Source: Paenibacillaceae bacterium
GTDB taxonomy: Bacteria; Bacillota; Clostridia; Lachnospirales; Lachnospiraceae
Length of the DNA stretch: 64,000 bases
Reading direction: 5' to 3'
NCBI GenBank assembly: GCA_015057705.1
Contig: SVDU01000022.1
Location: 1 to 64,000, forward strand
Shown: positions 49,814 to 59,890 of the stretch, piece after piece
Layout: the number at the start of each line of letters is the position of its first letter
Numbering within the stretch: position 1 is the first letter of the stretch
The notes under the pieces: generated by a model
Seen by the model: only the letters and a program-made list of their open reading frames with translations
Told to the model about the DNA's origin: nothing
Databases searched by the model: none
Position numbers and translations under genes: made by a program

Positions 49814-50638
49814 TTAACCTTTCACCGCACCCTGGGTAATGCCCCCGATAATATATTTTTGCAGCGTTAAATATAACGCTAATATGGGTATGACTGAAAG
49901 AATAAAGAGGGCAAATGCCAGCCCCAGTTCAATGCTGTTCTCACCAAAGAAGAAATACTGGGTCAGGGGGATGTTGCGTACCTGTTTCTGCTGAAGTAGC
50001 GTTAAAGACATCTGAAAATCATTCCATACATTCAGTGCATTTAATACGATGGATGTTAAAACAATGGGTTTCATCAGAGGAAATACAATCTGAAAGAAGA
50101 CTGAATACATGCCTGCACCGTCAATAGAAGCAGCTTCCTCTAATTCCTTTGGAATACTTTTTACAAAGCCTGAAACCAGCAGCACTGTAAAGGCAATCTG
50201 AAAACCGATCTTTGCAAAAATAAAGCCGTGAAGCGTATTTAACAGATTCCATCTGGTCATATCAATGTAGAGCGGGGTCATAATTGACTGAAACGGAATA
50301 ATCATGGCGCCTACAAAAAGATAATAGATCAGATTATAAAACCGGTTATTTTTTCTGGCAATGATATAAGACGCCATGGTACAGATCAGTGTTATAAAAA
50401 TAACTGCCAGTACAGTCGTAACCAGACTGTTTTTCAGTGCCAGGCCAAAATTAGAAGTTTCAATGGCTCTGGTAAAATTGTCCCAGTGGATGGTTTTTGG
50501 AAATGCCAGACGGTCTGTCACCATCTCCTGCTTGGATTTTGCAGAATAGATCAAAGCAATATAAAATGGGCTGATCACAAGCAGTGTCATAGCCAGTTTT
50601 ACAATGACAGACAAAAAGTTCAATTGTTTTTTATTCAT
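49814..50638 (-). CDS. Carbohydrate ABC transporter permease (MalG type)
   Basis: A 274-residue permease with six membrane helices and EAA loop ELEEAASIDGAGMYSVFFQIVFP. Its ATG overlaps the stop of the preceding permease gene (ATGA), so translation is coupled. It forms the channel with that permease. The substrate is unknown; the esterase and GH67 context favours a xylan fragment. Confidence 0.88.
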   Translation of the reverse strand: MNKKQLNFLSVIVKLAMTLLVISPFYIALIYSAKSKQEMVTDRLAFPKTIHWDNFTRAIETSNFGLALKNSLVTTVLAVIFITLICTMASYIIARKNNRFYNLIYYLFVGAMIIPFQSIMTPLYIDMTRWNLLNTLHGFIFAKIGFQIAFTVLLVSGFVKSIPKELEEAASIDGAGMYSVFFQIVFPLMKPIVLTSIVLNALNVWNDFQMSLTLLQQKQVRNIPLTQYFFFGENSIELGLAFALFILSVIPILALYLTLQKYIIGGITQGAVKG

Positions 50639-51492
50639 CAGATCTCCACCTCCCTGGCTCTTAAGGTTTTTGAAACCAGCGTGCTGACTACAAAAATGGA
50701 TATGGTAAATACCACCGCTATCGCCTGTCCGTAGCCTGCTTTAAAGTATGTAAACAAGTTGTTGTAAATTAACATTGCCACCGTTTCCGAGGCTCTCCCG
50801 GGACCGCCTGCCGTTGCTGCCATGGGATAATCAAATACCTTCATTCCCCATGCAAGTAAAAGAGTAAAATTAGCAGTGACTGCCGGAGCAATCATGGGGA
50901 ACGTGATTGCTCTGAATTTCTGCCAGGATGTGGCCCCCTCTAACTCTGCTGCCTCATAATAATCTTTTGATACTCCCTGAATTGCCGCGATGTAAACTAC
51001 CATGCAGTATCCCGCATCCCGCCATACAGATATCACTGCAAGACCAATCATAACCCACGTTGTGCTTCCAAGAGGGCTGGCAATTCCAAATTTGTCATAA
51101 AACACATCACTGTACACATACCGCCAGATATAAGAGGAAAGCACAAGACTGAGGCAGTATGGCATAAAGATACAGGTTCTCAAAACATTATTCAGTTTTG
51201 ATTTCTTTGATATCATCAGGGCAAACAGCAGACCGAGCAGATTGGAAAAAACCATTGTAACGGCCGTAAACAGTAATGTATTCTTAACGGCATTCATTAC
51301 ATTTGCATCCTGAAAAATTCTGATGTAATTTTTAAGTCCCACATATGCCTTGTTTGGACTCATTCCATCCCATTTGGTAAAAGAGATGGGAAACCCCTGC
51401 AAAAACGGATATGCTACAAAGATTGCAAACATAACCAGGGCTGGCATAATAAAAGTAAACTCCTGAAGCTGTTTTTTCATTTTTCGGTTCAT
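50638..51492 (-). CDS. Carbohydrate ABC transporter permease (MalF type)
   Basis: A 284-residue permease with six membrane helices and EAA loop DYYEAAELEGATSWQKFRAITFP. It follows the lipoprotein gene after a 96-bp gap with a hairpin. Length and motifs are normal for CUT1 importers. Confidence 0.88.
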   Translation of the reverse strand: MNRKMKKQLQEFTFIMPALVMFAIFVAYPFLQGFPISFTKWDGMSPNKAYVGLKNYIRIFQDANVMNAVKNTLLFTAVTMVFSNLLGLLFALMISKKSKLNNVLRTCIFMPYCLSLVLSSYIWRYVYSDVFYDKFGIASPLGSTTWVMIGLAVISVWRDAGYCMVVYIAAIQGVSKDYYEAAELEGATSWQKFRAITFPMIAPAVTANFTLLLAWGMKVFDYPMAATAGGPGRASETVAMLIYNNLFTYFKAGYGQAIAVVFTISIFVVSTLVSKTLRAREVEI

Positions 51493-51515
51493 ACTGCCTC
51501 CAACTTGGATATAGA

Positions 51516-51562
51516 AAAGTCAGGGAGTCATATAGCTCCCGCTACACTGCCACCCTGACTTT
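51516..51562 (-). promoter_or_regulatory. Intercistronic hairpin after the binding-protein gene
   Basis: AAAGTCAGGG (51516-51525) pairs perfectly with CCCTGACTTT (51553-51562), between lipoprotein and permease genes. Same placement as the hairpin in the GH67 operon; likely stabilises the lipoprotein message or reduces read-through. Confidence 0.55.
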
Positions 51563-51588
51563 CTGATTTTATGTCATCACTTCAAAAA

Positions 51589-52947
51589 CTATTGTCGAAT
51601 GGATGCGATCTCATAATCAATGTCCTGGAGTAACTTGGTAACATCACGCTTGCTGTCATCTAATGTGACAAATTCCTGAAGTTTGGTGCGGAACGCGGTG
51701 CTGTACTCAGATGTATAATCCGGAACCTGACTCTTAGATACTATCATATCGTTATCGATATAAGATTTGATTTCCTTAATGAATTCATCGGAATCATCCG
51801 TTGACACATTTACATTGCTTGTCATAAGCTTTGCTGTCTCCATCCAGATCTTGGAAGACTGCTCATTGGCGAAGAAGCTCAGTAACGCCATTACTTCGTC
51901 CTTATGCTCTGTCTGGGAAGATACAACAAATACATCGTCAATACCAACCCAAAGCTTATTATCCTCCGGTTTATCGGACCATGGAGTCGGGAACATACCA
52001 AATTCTCCGTCAGGGCTTGCAGCCATTACATCGCCCATGAGCCATCCACCATTCATGTACATCGGTCTCTGACCTGCTGCGAAGTTCTGAATACCCTGTG
52101 TCTGGTCAACAGCGGTGTCTCCCGCATCTTTATAGGATGCAAACTTGGAGAACATCTCCATTGCGTCTTTAACAACTGCATTATCAGATAATTCTTTGGT
52201 TCCTTCCTGAGAATCTCTCCAGACTGTCTTATTATCGGTGCCAACAGCCATAGAAGTAAAGAAGGAATCTAACTCATGGAATACACCATGAATGAAGTTG
52301 TATGGATGAATAAAGGGGTTAATTCCTTTTTCTTTGAAAGTATCAGCTACCTTAAAGAATTCTTCTCTGGTCTTCGGAACCTCAACACCCGCTTCTTTAA
52401 ACATCTTTTTATTATAAAAGCATGCCTTTACCTGTGCATCCATAGGGAAGCCGTAAACGCCACCGTTTACAGTACATTCATCTTTTAACATAGGAAGTAC
52501 ATTTTTCATGCACTCCTCATTGGAAAGGTCCATGAAATATCCACCATCTACGAATTCTTTCATGGTCTGTGGTTTTCCAAACATGATGTCAGGAGCTTCT
52601 CCTGCTGCTATGTAGTTTTTATAAGTTGCAACGTAGGAAGAGGAGGCAACTACCTCTACTTCAACATTGATGCTGGGATATTCTGCTTTAAATGCTTCCA
52701 GCATGGCATCCAGTGCATCTCGTTTGGACTGCTCTCCCATATAATGTACCAGTCGCAGTGTTACGGCATCCCCTCCCGCAGCCTGCTTGCTCTGGCTTTC
52801 TGTTTCCTTTACCTCCGCTTTTGTGGTCTCCTGGGTTGTAGCCACAGTGGTTTCTTCCTTGCTACCTTTTGAACATCCGGTGGCAGTTGCAGCCATCAGA
52901 CCAGCGAGTAAAAGAGCAGAAACCCGCTTCAAATACATTTTTCTCAT
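51589..52947 (-). CDS. Extracellular sugar-binding lipoprotein (family 1)
   Basis: A 452-residue solute-binding protein with signal peptide and lipobox TATGC, then a Thr/Lys/Glu-rich linker (about residues 27-58) to the binding fold (LRLVHYMGEQSKRDALDAM). It supplies sugar to the two downstream permeases. AAGGAGG precedes the ATG. It is the first gene of the cassette. The long AT-rich region upstream (52948-53080) must hold the promoter, but no clear consensus pair is seen there, which fits activator dependence. Confidence 0.87.
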   Translation of the reverse strand: MRKMYLKRVSALLLAGLMAATATGCSKGSKEETTVATTQETTKAEVKETESQSKQAAGGDAVTLRLVHYMGEQSKRDALDAMLEAFKAEYPSINVEVEVVASSSYVATYKNYIAAGEAPDIMFGKPQTMKEFVDGGYFMDLSNEECMKNVLPMLKDECTVNGGVYGFPMDAQVKACFYNKKMFKEAGVEVPKTREEFFKVADTFKEKGINPFIHPYNFIHGVFHELDSFFTSMAVGTDNKTVWRDSQEGTKELSDNAVVKDAMEMFSKFASYKDAGDTAVDQTQGIQNFAAGQRPMYMNGGWLMGDVMAASPDGEFGMFPTPWSDKPEDNKLWVGIDDVFVVSSQTEHKDEVMALLSFFANEQSSKIWMETAKLMTSNVNVSTDDSDEFIKEIKSYIDNDMIVSKSQVPDYTSEYSTAFRTKLQEFVTLDDSKRDVTKLLQDIDYEIASIRQ

Positions 52948-53080
52948 AATACATCCTCCTTGTAGACTATCATTTTTGATGTTGCATGATAGTTATATTT
53001 TAGCAGACCAAAGCGTCTGGTTATATATGAATATTTGGCTGTATTATTATATTTTTTGTCATTTTCTGTTATTATGTGAC

Positions 53081-53130
53081 AAAAAAGGGCAGATTTTAGT
53101 AACTGCAATGCAGATACAAACCGCTGCCCT
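53081..53130 (-). terminator. Terminator of radA
   Basis: AGGGCAG (53086-53092) pairs with CTGCCCT (53124-53130), with an inner CTGCA/TGCAG stem, and on the minus strand ends in six T. It lies just after the radA stop. Confidence 0.75.
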
Positions 53131-53143
53131 TAACGCTTCTCTT

Positions 53144-54535
53144 TTAATTCGAAATTCCAGCAATCGCTTCTCTTACATTATCTACGCCGATCAGCTTAAT
53201 CCCATCAATAGCTCCCATCTTATCCAGGGAAATCCTTGGCAGGATACAGGTATGAAATCCCAGTTTCTTTGCTTCATTTACCCTCTGCTGTGCCATGGAA
53301 ACAGCTCTTACTTCTCCGGATAATCCCACCTCACCAAATATGATGGTTTTGGAATCAATGGCCCTGTCCTTCATACTGGAGACAATGGCCATAAGAATTG
53401 CAAGATCCAGTGCAGGTTCATTCATTCGGAGTCCGCCGGTAATATTCACATAAGCATCAAAATGAGACAAATCATAGTGCCCTCTCTTCTCCAGAACTGC
53501 CATTAAAAGATTAACCCGGTTATAATCTGTGCCAGCAGCTGTTCGTCTTGGCATACCGAAGGCTGTTGGGGTAATCAGTGCCTGTACCTCAATCATAATT
53601 GGTCTGGTTCCCTCCATGGAACAGGCTGCCACTGCTCCAGAAGCATCTTCCGGTCTTCCGCTTAACATGAATTCAGAGGGATTTTTTACTTCCGCAAGTC
53701 CGCTTTCTATCATTTCAAACACACCGATTTCATTGGTAGAGCCGAACCGGTTTTTTACTCCCCGGATGATGCGGTAGGATGCACTTCTCTCTCCTTCAAA
53801 ATAAAGAACGGTATCCACCATATGTTCCAGCACTCTTGGACCTGCAACAACTCCTTCTTTTGTTACATGTCCCACGATAAATATGGCAATCCCTTTTCCC
53901 TTGGCGATCTGCATCAGCAGATTGGTGGACTCCCTTACCTGGCTTACACTGCCTGGAGCGGATGATATTTCTTCCCGGAACATGGTCTGAATGGAGTCAA
54001 TAATTACTACATCCGGTTGTTCCTCCTGTATGGCAGCTTCTATGAGATCTAAATTCGTCTCACATAAAAACAGCAGATCGCCCTTCACTTCTCCGATGCG
54101 GTTTGCCCGCAGTTTAATCTGCTTTAAGGATTCTTCTCCTGATATGTATAAAACTTTCTTCTCTGTTAATGCCAGATTCCTGCATACCTGCAAAAGAAGA
54201 GTGGATTTTCCGATTCCCGGGTCTCCTCCAACTAAAACAAGGGACCCTCTTACCACTCCGCCGCCCAATACCCGGTCCAGCTCCTCGTATCCCGTTTTCA
54301 TACGATCCTGTTCATCAAGCTGAATTTCAGACAGTCTGGCAGGCTTTATTTTTACGCCTGTCACTCCGCCAGATCCAGTACTTGAAATTCCCCGTTTTCC
54401 GGAAGCCTCCGATTTAGCCACGGGTTCCTCCACAAACGAATTCCATTCCCGGCAGCCCGGACACTGTCCAAGCCATTTTGCTGATTCAAAACCACATTCC
54501 TTGCAAAAAAATGCTGTTGTTTTCCCTTTTGCCAT
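53144..54535 (-). CDS. radA: DNA repair protein RadA
   Basis: A 463-residue RecA-like ATPase that promotes branch migration in recombination. In order: the zinc finger CKECGFESAKWLGQCPGC, Walker A GGDPGIGKSTLL, the RadA-specific KNRFGSTNEIGVFEM motif, and a C-terminal Lon-like domain (VNITGGLRMNEPALDLAIL). The start is set at ATG 54535, with CAGGAGGAA upstream; the frame opens at 54556. Length is normal. In Firmicutes radA often lies next to the clpC operon, as here. Confidence 0.93.
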   Translation of the reverse strand: MAKGKTTAFFCKECGFESAKWLGQCPGCREWNSFVEEPVAKSEASGKRGISSTGSGGVTGVKIKPARLSEIQLDEQDRMKTGYEELDRVLGGGVVRGSLVLVGGDPGIGKSTLLLQVCRNLALTEKKVLYISGEESLKQIKLRANRIGEVKGDLLFLCETNLDLIEAAIQEEQPDVVIIDSIQTMFREEISSAPGSVSQVRESTNLLMQIAKGKGIAIFIVGHVTKEGVVAGPRVLEHMVDTVLYFEGERSASYRIIRGVKNRFGSTNEIGVFEMIESGLAEVKNPSEFMLSGRPEDASGAVAACSMEGTRPIMIEVQALITPTAFGMPRRTAAGTDYNRVNLLMAVLEKRGHYDLSHFDAYVNITGGLRMNEPALDLAILMAIVSSMKDRAIDSKTIIFGEVGLSGEVRAVSMAQQRVNEAKKLGFHTCILPRISLDKMGAIDGIKLIGVDNVREAIAGISN

Positions 54536-54554
54536 AGGTTCCTCCTGGTCAGAC

Positions 54555-54599
54555 AAAAAACCGGATCCGAATCTCTTTTGAAAAAAGAGCCGGACCCGG
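54555..54599 (-). terminator. Terminator upstream of radA
   Basis: Stem CCGGATCCG (54561-54569) with CGGACCCGG (54591-54599, one mismatch), continued by CTCTTTT/AAAAGAG, and a T6 run on the minus strand. It ends the transcript of the 137-residue gene or the clp operon. Confidence 0.75.
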
Positions 54600-54611
54600 A
54601 TTTCAGTTACA

Positions 54612-55025
54612 TTACTTTCTTCTGATCTTTACCTTCACTGGTGTTCCTTCATTCAGTTCCACGCTGGCTGACAGCTTCCCGCTCATGTTTGTTCTCATGC
54701 CGCCTGCTGCTGCACCATTGACAAACACTTCATATTCGGTATCTTCTGCCAGCTGAACTGTCAGCTGGGCATCCTTATCGCCTTCTACTTCAAATTCCAC
54801 GCCGTCATCAGATACTGCAAACATCTCCACTGCAGTTCCTGGTACAGATTCGTATACAAACATGCCGTTACGTTCAAGCTTGGTTATCTCATAAAATGTC
54901 TTTACTTTATATAAATCACCCTCGTGCTCAAAATCCTGTAATTTTGACTTTGTTTCTAATTTGTAATTACCAAAGCTAATTGTACCATCCTGTTCTGTGC
55001 GGATTAATTCTTCAATTACCGGCAT
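54612..55025 (-). CDS. Conserved-looking protein of unknown function
   Basis: A 137-residue soluble, acidic protein, largely beta-strand in appearance, with alternating hydrophobic residues and Gly/Asn turns. The C-terminus is basic (VKVKIRRK). From memory, clostridial homologues are often labelled endosialidase-like, but no catalytic signature is visible and I would not use that name. It lies between radA and clpC, with its own ribosome site and a following terminator. A TATAAT box (55096-55101, minus strand) may be its promoter. Function unknown. Confidence 0.6.
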   Translation of the reverse strand: MPVIEELIRTEQDGTISFGNYKLETKSKLQDFEHEGDLYKVKTFYEITKLERNGMFVYESVPGTAVEMFAVSDDGVEFEVEGDKDAQLTVQLAEDTEYEVFVNGAAAGGMRTNMSGKLSASVELNEGTPVKVKIRRK

Positions 55026-55121
55026 TGGTTTGCCCTCCTAGTATTTTCTTTACTTATCCCTGTTGGCGAAGAAAAAGATCCTTTCGCTTGTAGTTATTAT
55101 ACACGAATTGCTGAGAAATGG

Positions 55122-57575
55122 CTAGCTGTTTATCAGCTCTCCCACAGAAAATTTAAGTCCATCCTCACCAGCCGTGATCATAACCGTATCACCTGTTTTT
55201 ACCGTTCCGGAAAGTATTTCTTCCGCAAGCTTATCCTCTAAGCTGCTTTGAATGGTACGCCGTAAGGGTCTCGCGCCGTATTTTTCATCGTAACCTTTCT
55301 GAATTAAATAGTCTTTAGCAGTCTCATCAATTTCAATGGTAATGCTCATCTGTTCGGAAGTACGTTTCATGATATCCTTCATCATAATCGTTACTATATC
55401 TTTCATATGAGTTTTGTTTAACGGATGGAACACAATAATTTCATCAATTCGGTTAATAAACTCCGGTTTAAACAGCTTCTTGACTTCTTCCATAACCCGG
55501 TCCTTCATAAGCTTGTAATCCGCCTTTTCATCGGCTGCAGCACCAAAGCCCAGACGTTTGGGGGATATGATGTTTTCTGCTCCTGCATTGGAAGTCATTA
55601 TAATTACGGTATTTTTAAAGTCAATCTTTCTTCCCTGTGCATCTGTAATATGACCGTCATCAAGGACCTGAAGAAGAATATTAAATACATCGGGGTGAGC
55701 CTTCTCAATCTCGTCAAAGAGAATTACGGAGTAGGGGTTTCTTCTGACCTTTTCACTTAACTGACCGCCTTCATCATATCCTACGTATCCTGGCGGGGAG
55801 CCGATAATCTTGGAGACGCTGTGCTTCTCCATATATTCAGACATATCAACACGGATCAGAGCACTGTCCATGCCAAACATGGCTTCTGCAAGAGCTTTGG
55901 AAAGCTCTGTTTTTCCCACTCCGGTGGGTCCGAGGAACAGGAACGAGCCAATGGGGCGTTTGGGATCCTTGAGCCCTACTCTGCCTCTTCTTATGGCTTT
56001 TGCCACTGCAGTTACAGCCTCTTCCTGACCAATTACCCGTTCATGAAGAATGGACTCTAAATTTCTCAGACGCTCACTTTCTCCCTCTTCCAGCTTCTTT
56101 ACCGGAATCTTTGTCCAGGTTGATACAACATCTGCAATCTCCCCTTCATCAACTGTGGGAGTATTAGAGATTTTTTCCTTCTGCCATTTATCACGGATTT
56201 TATCAATTTTTTCCCGCTTTTTCTCCTGCTTTTTCTTAATTACGCCAGCCTTTTCATAGGCCTCTGACTTAATGGCAGCTTCCTTCTGATCCTCTAAAAG
56301 TTCAATCTCTGCCTCCAGTTCTTTGATCTCAGAGGGTTCTGTAAAGGTAGCAAGGCGGACTTTGGAAGAGGCCTCATCAATTACATCAATGGCTTTATCT
56401 GGAAGAAAACGGTCATTGATATACCGGGAAGATAATTTCACGGCTGCTTTTATGGCGTCATCTGTAATCACAACCTTATGATGATCCTCATATCTGCCTT
56501 TTAAGCCTCTTAAGATACCAACTGCCGCTTCTTCGGAAGGCTCTTCCACCTTAACTGGCTGAAAACGCCGTTCCAGGGCGGAATCCTTTTCAATATATTT
56601 GCGGTATTCTTCAATGGTTGTCGCACCGATTAACTGTAATTCTCCTCTTGCCAGAGATGGTTTTAAAATATTAGAGGCGTCAATGGCTCCCTCCGCCCCT
56701 CCGGCTCCGATGATGGTATGAATCTCGTCGATAAACAGAAGCACTTCGCCGTCTTCGATTACTTCTGCAATTACTTTTTTAATTCTTTCTTCAAATTCCC
56801 CGCGGTATTTAGAACCAGCCACCATACCAGATAAATCCAGAGTAAGAAGCCTTTTACCTGCAATTGTCTCCGGCACTTCTCCAGATGAAATCATCTGGGC
56901 AAGTCCTTCCACGACTGCAGTCTTTCCTACTCCTGGTTCTCCGATCAGACATGGATTGTTCTTGGTTCTTCGGCTTAATATCTGAATGAGACGTGTAATC
57001 TCGGATTCTCTTCCGATTACGGGATCTAACTTTCCTTTTACTGCAAGCTCTGTTAAGTCACGGCTATAGCTGTCCAGAGTCGGAGTACTTCCCTTTCCTT
57101 TGGGAGACTTCATAAGCTCTTCTTTATTGGCAGGTGCATCCTCTCCCATGGCAGCTAATACGTCAATGTACAGCTTCTGTACGCTGACACCGATGGTATT
57201 AAGCAGTCTGGAAGCAACGCAGTCATTATCCCGGATAATAGAAATAAGAAGATGCTCCGTTCCAATTAAATTGGCTTTAAAACGGACTGCTTCACGGTAG
57301 CTGTTTTCCAGAACTCTTCTGGCTCCCGGGGTATAGCCACCGTCTTCCCTTACTCTCACTGCCTGGTCCGGTGCAATCAGCTGGCTGATCAGACCAAGAA
57401 CCTTATCTTCTCTGACGCCGTTTTCAATGAGTACTCTGGCTGCAACACCGCCGCCTTCTTCTAACAGTCCAAGAAGCAGATGCTCTGTTCCCACATAGCT
57501 GTGTCCCAGCCGCCCTGCTGCCTGCTCTGCCAGATTAATGGCCGTTCTGGCCTTTGTCGTAAATCTGTCTATCAT
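55122..57575 (-). CDS. clpC: ATP-dependent Clp protease ATP-binding subunit ClpC
   Basis: An 817-residue AAA+ unfoldase that feeds proteins to ClpP. In order: Clp N-domain repeats (1-140), first ATPase with Walker A GEPGVGKT (212-219), a middle domain with the UVR motif (near 420-455, [20 protein letters not shown]), second ATPase with Walker A GPTGVGKT, and the C-terminal domain. The middle domain is where McsB or MecA acts in bacilli. It is the last gene of the mcsA-mcsB-clpC operon, 16 bp after mcsB. Length and motifs are normal. Confidence 0.95.
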   Translation of the reverse strand: MIDRFTTKARTAINLAEQAAGRLGHSYVGTEHLLLGLLEEGGGVAARVLIENGVREDKVLGLISQLIAPDQAVRVREDGGYTPGARRVLENSYREAVRFKANLIGTEHLLISIIRDNDCVASRLLNTIGVSVQKLYIDVLAAMGEDAPANKEELMKSPKGKGSTPTLDSYSRDLTELAVKGKLDPVIGRESEITRLIQILSRRTKNNPCLIGEPGVGKTAVVEGLAQMISSGEVPETIAGKRLLTLDLSGMVAGSKYRGEFEERIKKVIAEVIEDGEVLLFIDEIHTIIGAGGAEGAIDASNILKPSLARGELQLIGATTIEEYRKYIEKDSALERRFQPVKVEEPSEEAAVGILRGLKGRYEDHHKVVITDDAIKAAVKLSSRYINDRFLPDKAIDVIDEASSKVRLATFTEPSEIKELEAEIELLEDQKEAAIKSEAYEKAGVIKKKQEKKREKIDKIRDKWQKEKISNTPTVDEGEIADVVSTWTKIPVKKLEEGESERLRNLESILHERVIGQEEAVTAVAKAIRRGRVGLKDPKRPIGSFLFLGPTGVGKTELSKALAEAMFGMDSALIRVDMSEYMEKHSVSKIIGSPPGYVGYDEGGQLSEKVRRNPYSVILFDEIEKAHPDVFNILLQVLDDGHITDAQGRKIDFKNTVIIMTSNAGAENIISPKRLGFGAAADEKADYKLMKDRVMEEVKKLFKPEFINRIDEIIVFHPLNKTHMKDIVTIMMKDIMKRTSEQMSITIEIDETAKDYLIQKGYDEKYGARPLRRTIQSSLEDKLAEEILSGTVKTGDTVMITAGEDGLKFSVGELINS

Positions 57576-57591
57576 AAATGCAATCCTCCTG

Positions 57592-58635
57592 TCAATTTAA
57601 TTCCGGAAGTTCCTTCCGGATGAATTCAGCCCTTGCCATATCAAGCTCCTCTTTATTCAGAGGACGGTCAGAACTCTTTTGTAAACATGCCGGCCAGATG
57701 CCAAGCATCAGGCGATAAACGTTAAACTCTTCCTTTGTATGAATCAGACCATCCTCCAGTCCCGCCATCATCTGCGACAAAAATATCATGGCATCTCTGG
57801 AAGTAAGTCTTCTTGCATATTTTAACACGCCATAAGACTTATAGATCTCATCTTCTCGTTCAACTTTGCGCCGCTGCAGGGATAACTTTCTAATCTGCAT
57901 CTCCTGATTGGTCAGCTGAATGGCGGCCTTTGTAACAGTATCTATAATTTCCCGTTCTGTCTGTCCCAGTGTTTTCTGGTTGGATACTTCATATAAAGCT
58001 CCAAAGTTATCTTCTCCTTCGCCGTAAACGCCTCGGACAGCCGCTCCAAAACGACCTATCTCTCCAATGAGGCTGGAAAATTTGCGTCCCTGGGACAACA
58101 TGGGAAGATGTACCACAACCGATGCCCTCATCCCGGTTCCCACATTGGTGGGAAACGCTGTCAGATAACCGTACCGGTCATCAAATGCATATGGAAAACG
58201 TTCATTCAGGTAATCATCAATGCTGCTGGCCTGTTCCCACAGCTCTTCCAGATGAAGACCTGTCTTTAAAGCCTGAATCCGGATATGATCATCTCCGTTA
58301 AAGATAATTCCTGTAGCTTCATTTTCTGTAAGCAGGATCCCTACCGGGTTCTTTTTGTCGGCAATGGAAGAATTAATTGCCCTTCTTTCTTTCAGTGCCA
58401 CCCGGTCCAGTTCGTTTAAATCACCCAGCATGGAAAAAGTAAGGGGGCTTGAAAATTCCTCTCCCAAATCCTTTAAACCGAATTCCAGGCGGTGAATCAT
58501 CTCGCTGCTTTCCTTTTCATCCAGTTTGGAAGGAAATTTATATTCCTTCCAGTTTCTGACCAGGCGGATCCGGCTGCTTATTACGCCAGATCTGCCGTTG
58601 TCAGTCTGCTCATACCATTTAAGCATTGCCTTCAT
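57592..58635 (-). CDS. mcsB: Protein arginine kinase McsB
   Basis: A 347-residue phosphagen-kinase-fold enzyme that phosphorylates arginines on proteins, marking them for ClpC-ClpP. The nucleotide-binding arginine motif SSRIRLVRNWKEYKFP is at the N-terminus, with GTGMRASVVVHLP and a substrate-side SLQRRKVEREDEIYKSYG further on. Its start overlaps the end of mcsA by 17 bp, so the two are coupled. A second in-frame ATG is at 58626. McsA is the usual activator. Confidence 0.9.
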   Translation of the reverse strand: MKAMLKWYEQTDNGRSGVISSRIRLVRNWKEYKFPSKLDEKESSEMIHRLEFGLKDLGEEFSSPLTFSMLGDLNELDRVALKERRAINSSIADKKNPVGILLTENEATGIIFNGDDHIRIQALKTGLHLEELWEQASSIDDYLNERFPYAFDDRYGYLTAFPTNVGTGMRASVVVHLPMLSQGRKFSSLIGEIGRFGAAVRGVYGEGEDNFGALYEVSNQKTLGQTEREIIDTVTKAAIQLTNQEMQIRKLSLQRRKVEREDEIYKSYGVLKYARRLTSRDAMIFLSQMMAGLEDGLIHTKEEFNVYRLMLGIWPACLQKSSDRPLNKEELDMARAEFIRKELPELN

Positions 58636-59179
58636 TCCCTTTCCTCAGTTCTTTTATCCGGTCTCTGCAAACAGCCGCAGTCTCGTAATCCTCAAACCGG
58701 AGCGCTTCTTTTAACCTGGCATCTAGTTCGTAGAGTTCGTTTCTGCTGCTGTCAGATCCGTCTTCATCTGAATCTTCATTCTGGCTTTCATGATCCATCC
58801 TTTGAAAAGCCGGTGTTTTTCCTGTATGCATCAGACTGCCCTGCAACTGTTTGATGCTGTCCTCCATAAGGGGACCAAAGACGCTGTAACAGTCTGCACA
58901 ACCGAAACGGCTGTCTTTTACAAATTCACTGTAGCTTGTTCCGCAGGTAGGGCAGGAAATCTGCTGAAGTTTATCTGGTCCTTTTTCGGTATCTTCAATT
59001 CCAAGTAGACCTGATAACAGCTTGCCAAGAGGAAACTCCCCGTCAAAAATTGCTGCATACACACCAAAATCCATTTCTTTTGCACATTGGGCACAAAAAT
59101 GGTGTTCTTTCTTCACACCATTGACTACTTCCGTATATTGAATATTTGCTTCGCGAATCTTACACTTCTCGCACAACAT
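58619..59179 (-). CDS. mcsA: McsA, UvrB/UvrC-motif zinc-finger activator
   Basis: A 186-residue protein with zinc-binding CxxC pairs (MLCEKC, FCAQC, CPTC and CADC) and a C-terminal UVR motif (LKEALRFEDYETAAVCRDRI). McsA activates McsB and regulates the Clp machinery in Firmicutes. It lies between the GntR-type regulator gene and mcsB. Confidence 0.88.
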   Translation of the reverse strand: MLCEKCKIREANIQYTEVVNGVKKEHHFCAQCAKEMDFGVYAAIFDGEFPLGKLLSGLLGIEDTEKGPDKLQQISCPTCGTSYSEFVKDSRFGCADCYSVFGPLMEDSIKQLQGSLMHTGKTPAFQRMDHESQNEDSDEDGSDSSRNELYELDARLKEALRFEDYETAAVCRDRIKELRKGNEGNA

Positions 59180-59207
59180 ATAGAACCTCCAATCCAGGGA
59201 ATCACTG

Positions 59208-59588
59208 TTATCTCTGGCTTTTCATAAATGACTGAAAAATCTCATCAACCAGCTGGTGAACCTCATCACACGAAATATTTTTGCAGATGCCTCTTGCTAA
59301 TACAACGCTTAAATCCCTGCGCATCTCATCAATAACCTGTATTTTATCTACATCAAGGGAAACAACCGCTCCTTTCCGGCGGTCCAGTTTCACAAATCCC
59401 TCCTGTTTTAAAACAGAGTACGCCTTATTTACCGTATGCATATTAATGCCTATATTATCGGCCATCTGGCGAACGGAAGGCAAGGGGTCTCCTTCTCTTA
59501 TACTTTCCGTGGCGATTCCTATGATTATCTGGTTCCGAAGCTGAATGTAAATGGCTTCCTCACTGTTAAAATCAATTTGCAATATCAT
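59208..59588 (-). CDS. GntR-family (YtrA-type) transcriptional regulator
   Basis: A 126-residue regulator of the short YtrA subfamily: a GntR winged helix (IREGDPLPSVRQMADNIGINMHTVNKAY) with a small helical tail and no ligand domain. The start is set at ATG 59588; the frame runs on to 59735 without a ribosome site. It is the first gene before mcsA-mcsB-clpC, where bacilli have CtsR. It may regulate the clp operon, which would then not be under CtsR. No GGTCAAA-type CtsR site is visible upstream. Confidence 0.82.
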   Translation of the reverse strand: MILQIDFNSEEAIYIQLRNQIIIGIATESIREGDPLPSVRQMADNIGINMHTVNKAYSVLKQEGFVKLDRRKGAVVSLDVDKIQVIDEMRRDLSVVLARGICKNISCDEVHQLVDEIFQSFMKSQR

Positions 59589-59622
59589 CTTTTCACCATC
59601 TTTCGTTATATCTGTTATACAC

Positions 59623-59651
59623 ATAATAGCACACGATAATGCATTTTTCAA
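59623..59651 (-). promoter_or_regulatory. Promoter of the gntR-mcsA-mcsB-clpC operon
   Basis: On the minus strand TTGAAA (59646-59651), a 17-bp spacer and TATTAT (59623-59628). The AT-rich TATATA dyads just upstream (59650-59680) are candidates for the regulator's own site. Confidence 0.6.
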
Positions 59652-59813
59652 TATATAATATATGCCAGTATATAAAACTCTGTATTCAAATGGAAAATTT
59701 TCTTTTAATCTCAGAAATTTATTATAACAAACCAATTAAGGCTTTTCAATAGCAGAGGCTTTACAGGAATTGATGATTTTCCCTAAAAAATTTTTATTTC
59801 ATTAAATCAAAAA

Positions 59814-59847
59814 TGCTGCTTCATCACAAATTAGCGATGAAGCAGCA
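59814..59847 (-). terminator. Terminator of the PTS/dehydratase operon
   Basis: TGCTGCTTCATC (59814-59825) pairs perfectly with GATGAAGCAGCA (59836-59847), then T5 on the minus strand, 44 bp after the dehydratase stop. Confidence 0.9.
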
Positions 59848-59890
59848 CAAAATCTCCCCTAAGTATACTTTTAAAATGAAAAATAGATTT

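Noticed and set aside
52787-53323. Plus-strand open frame of 178 codons over the binding-protein gene start and radA end
   Set aside because: It spans a signal peptide region, an AT-rich promoter area and a terminator in the wrong sense, and has no ribosome site or domain.
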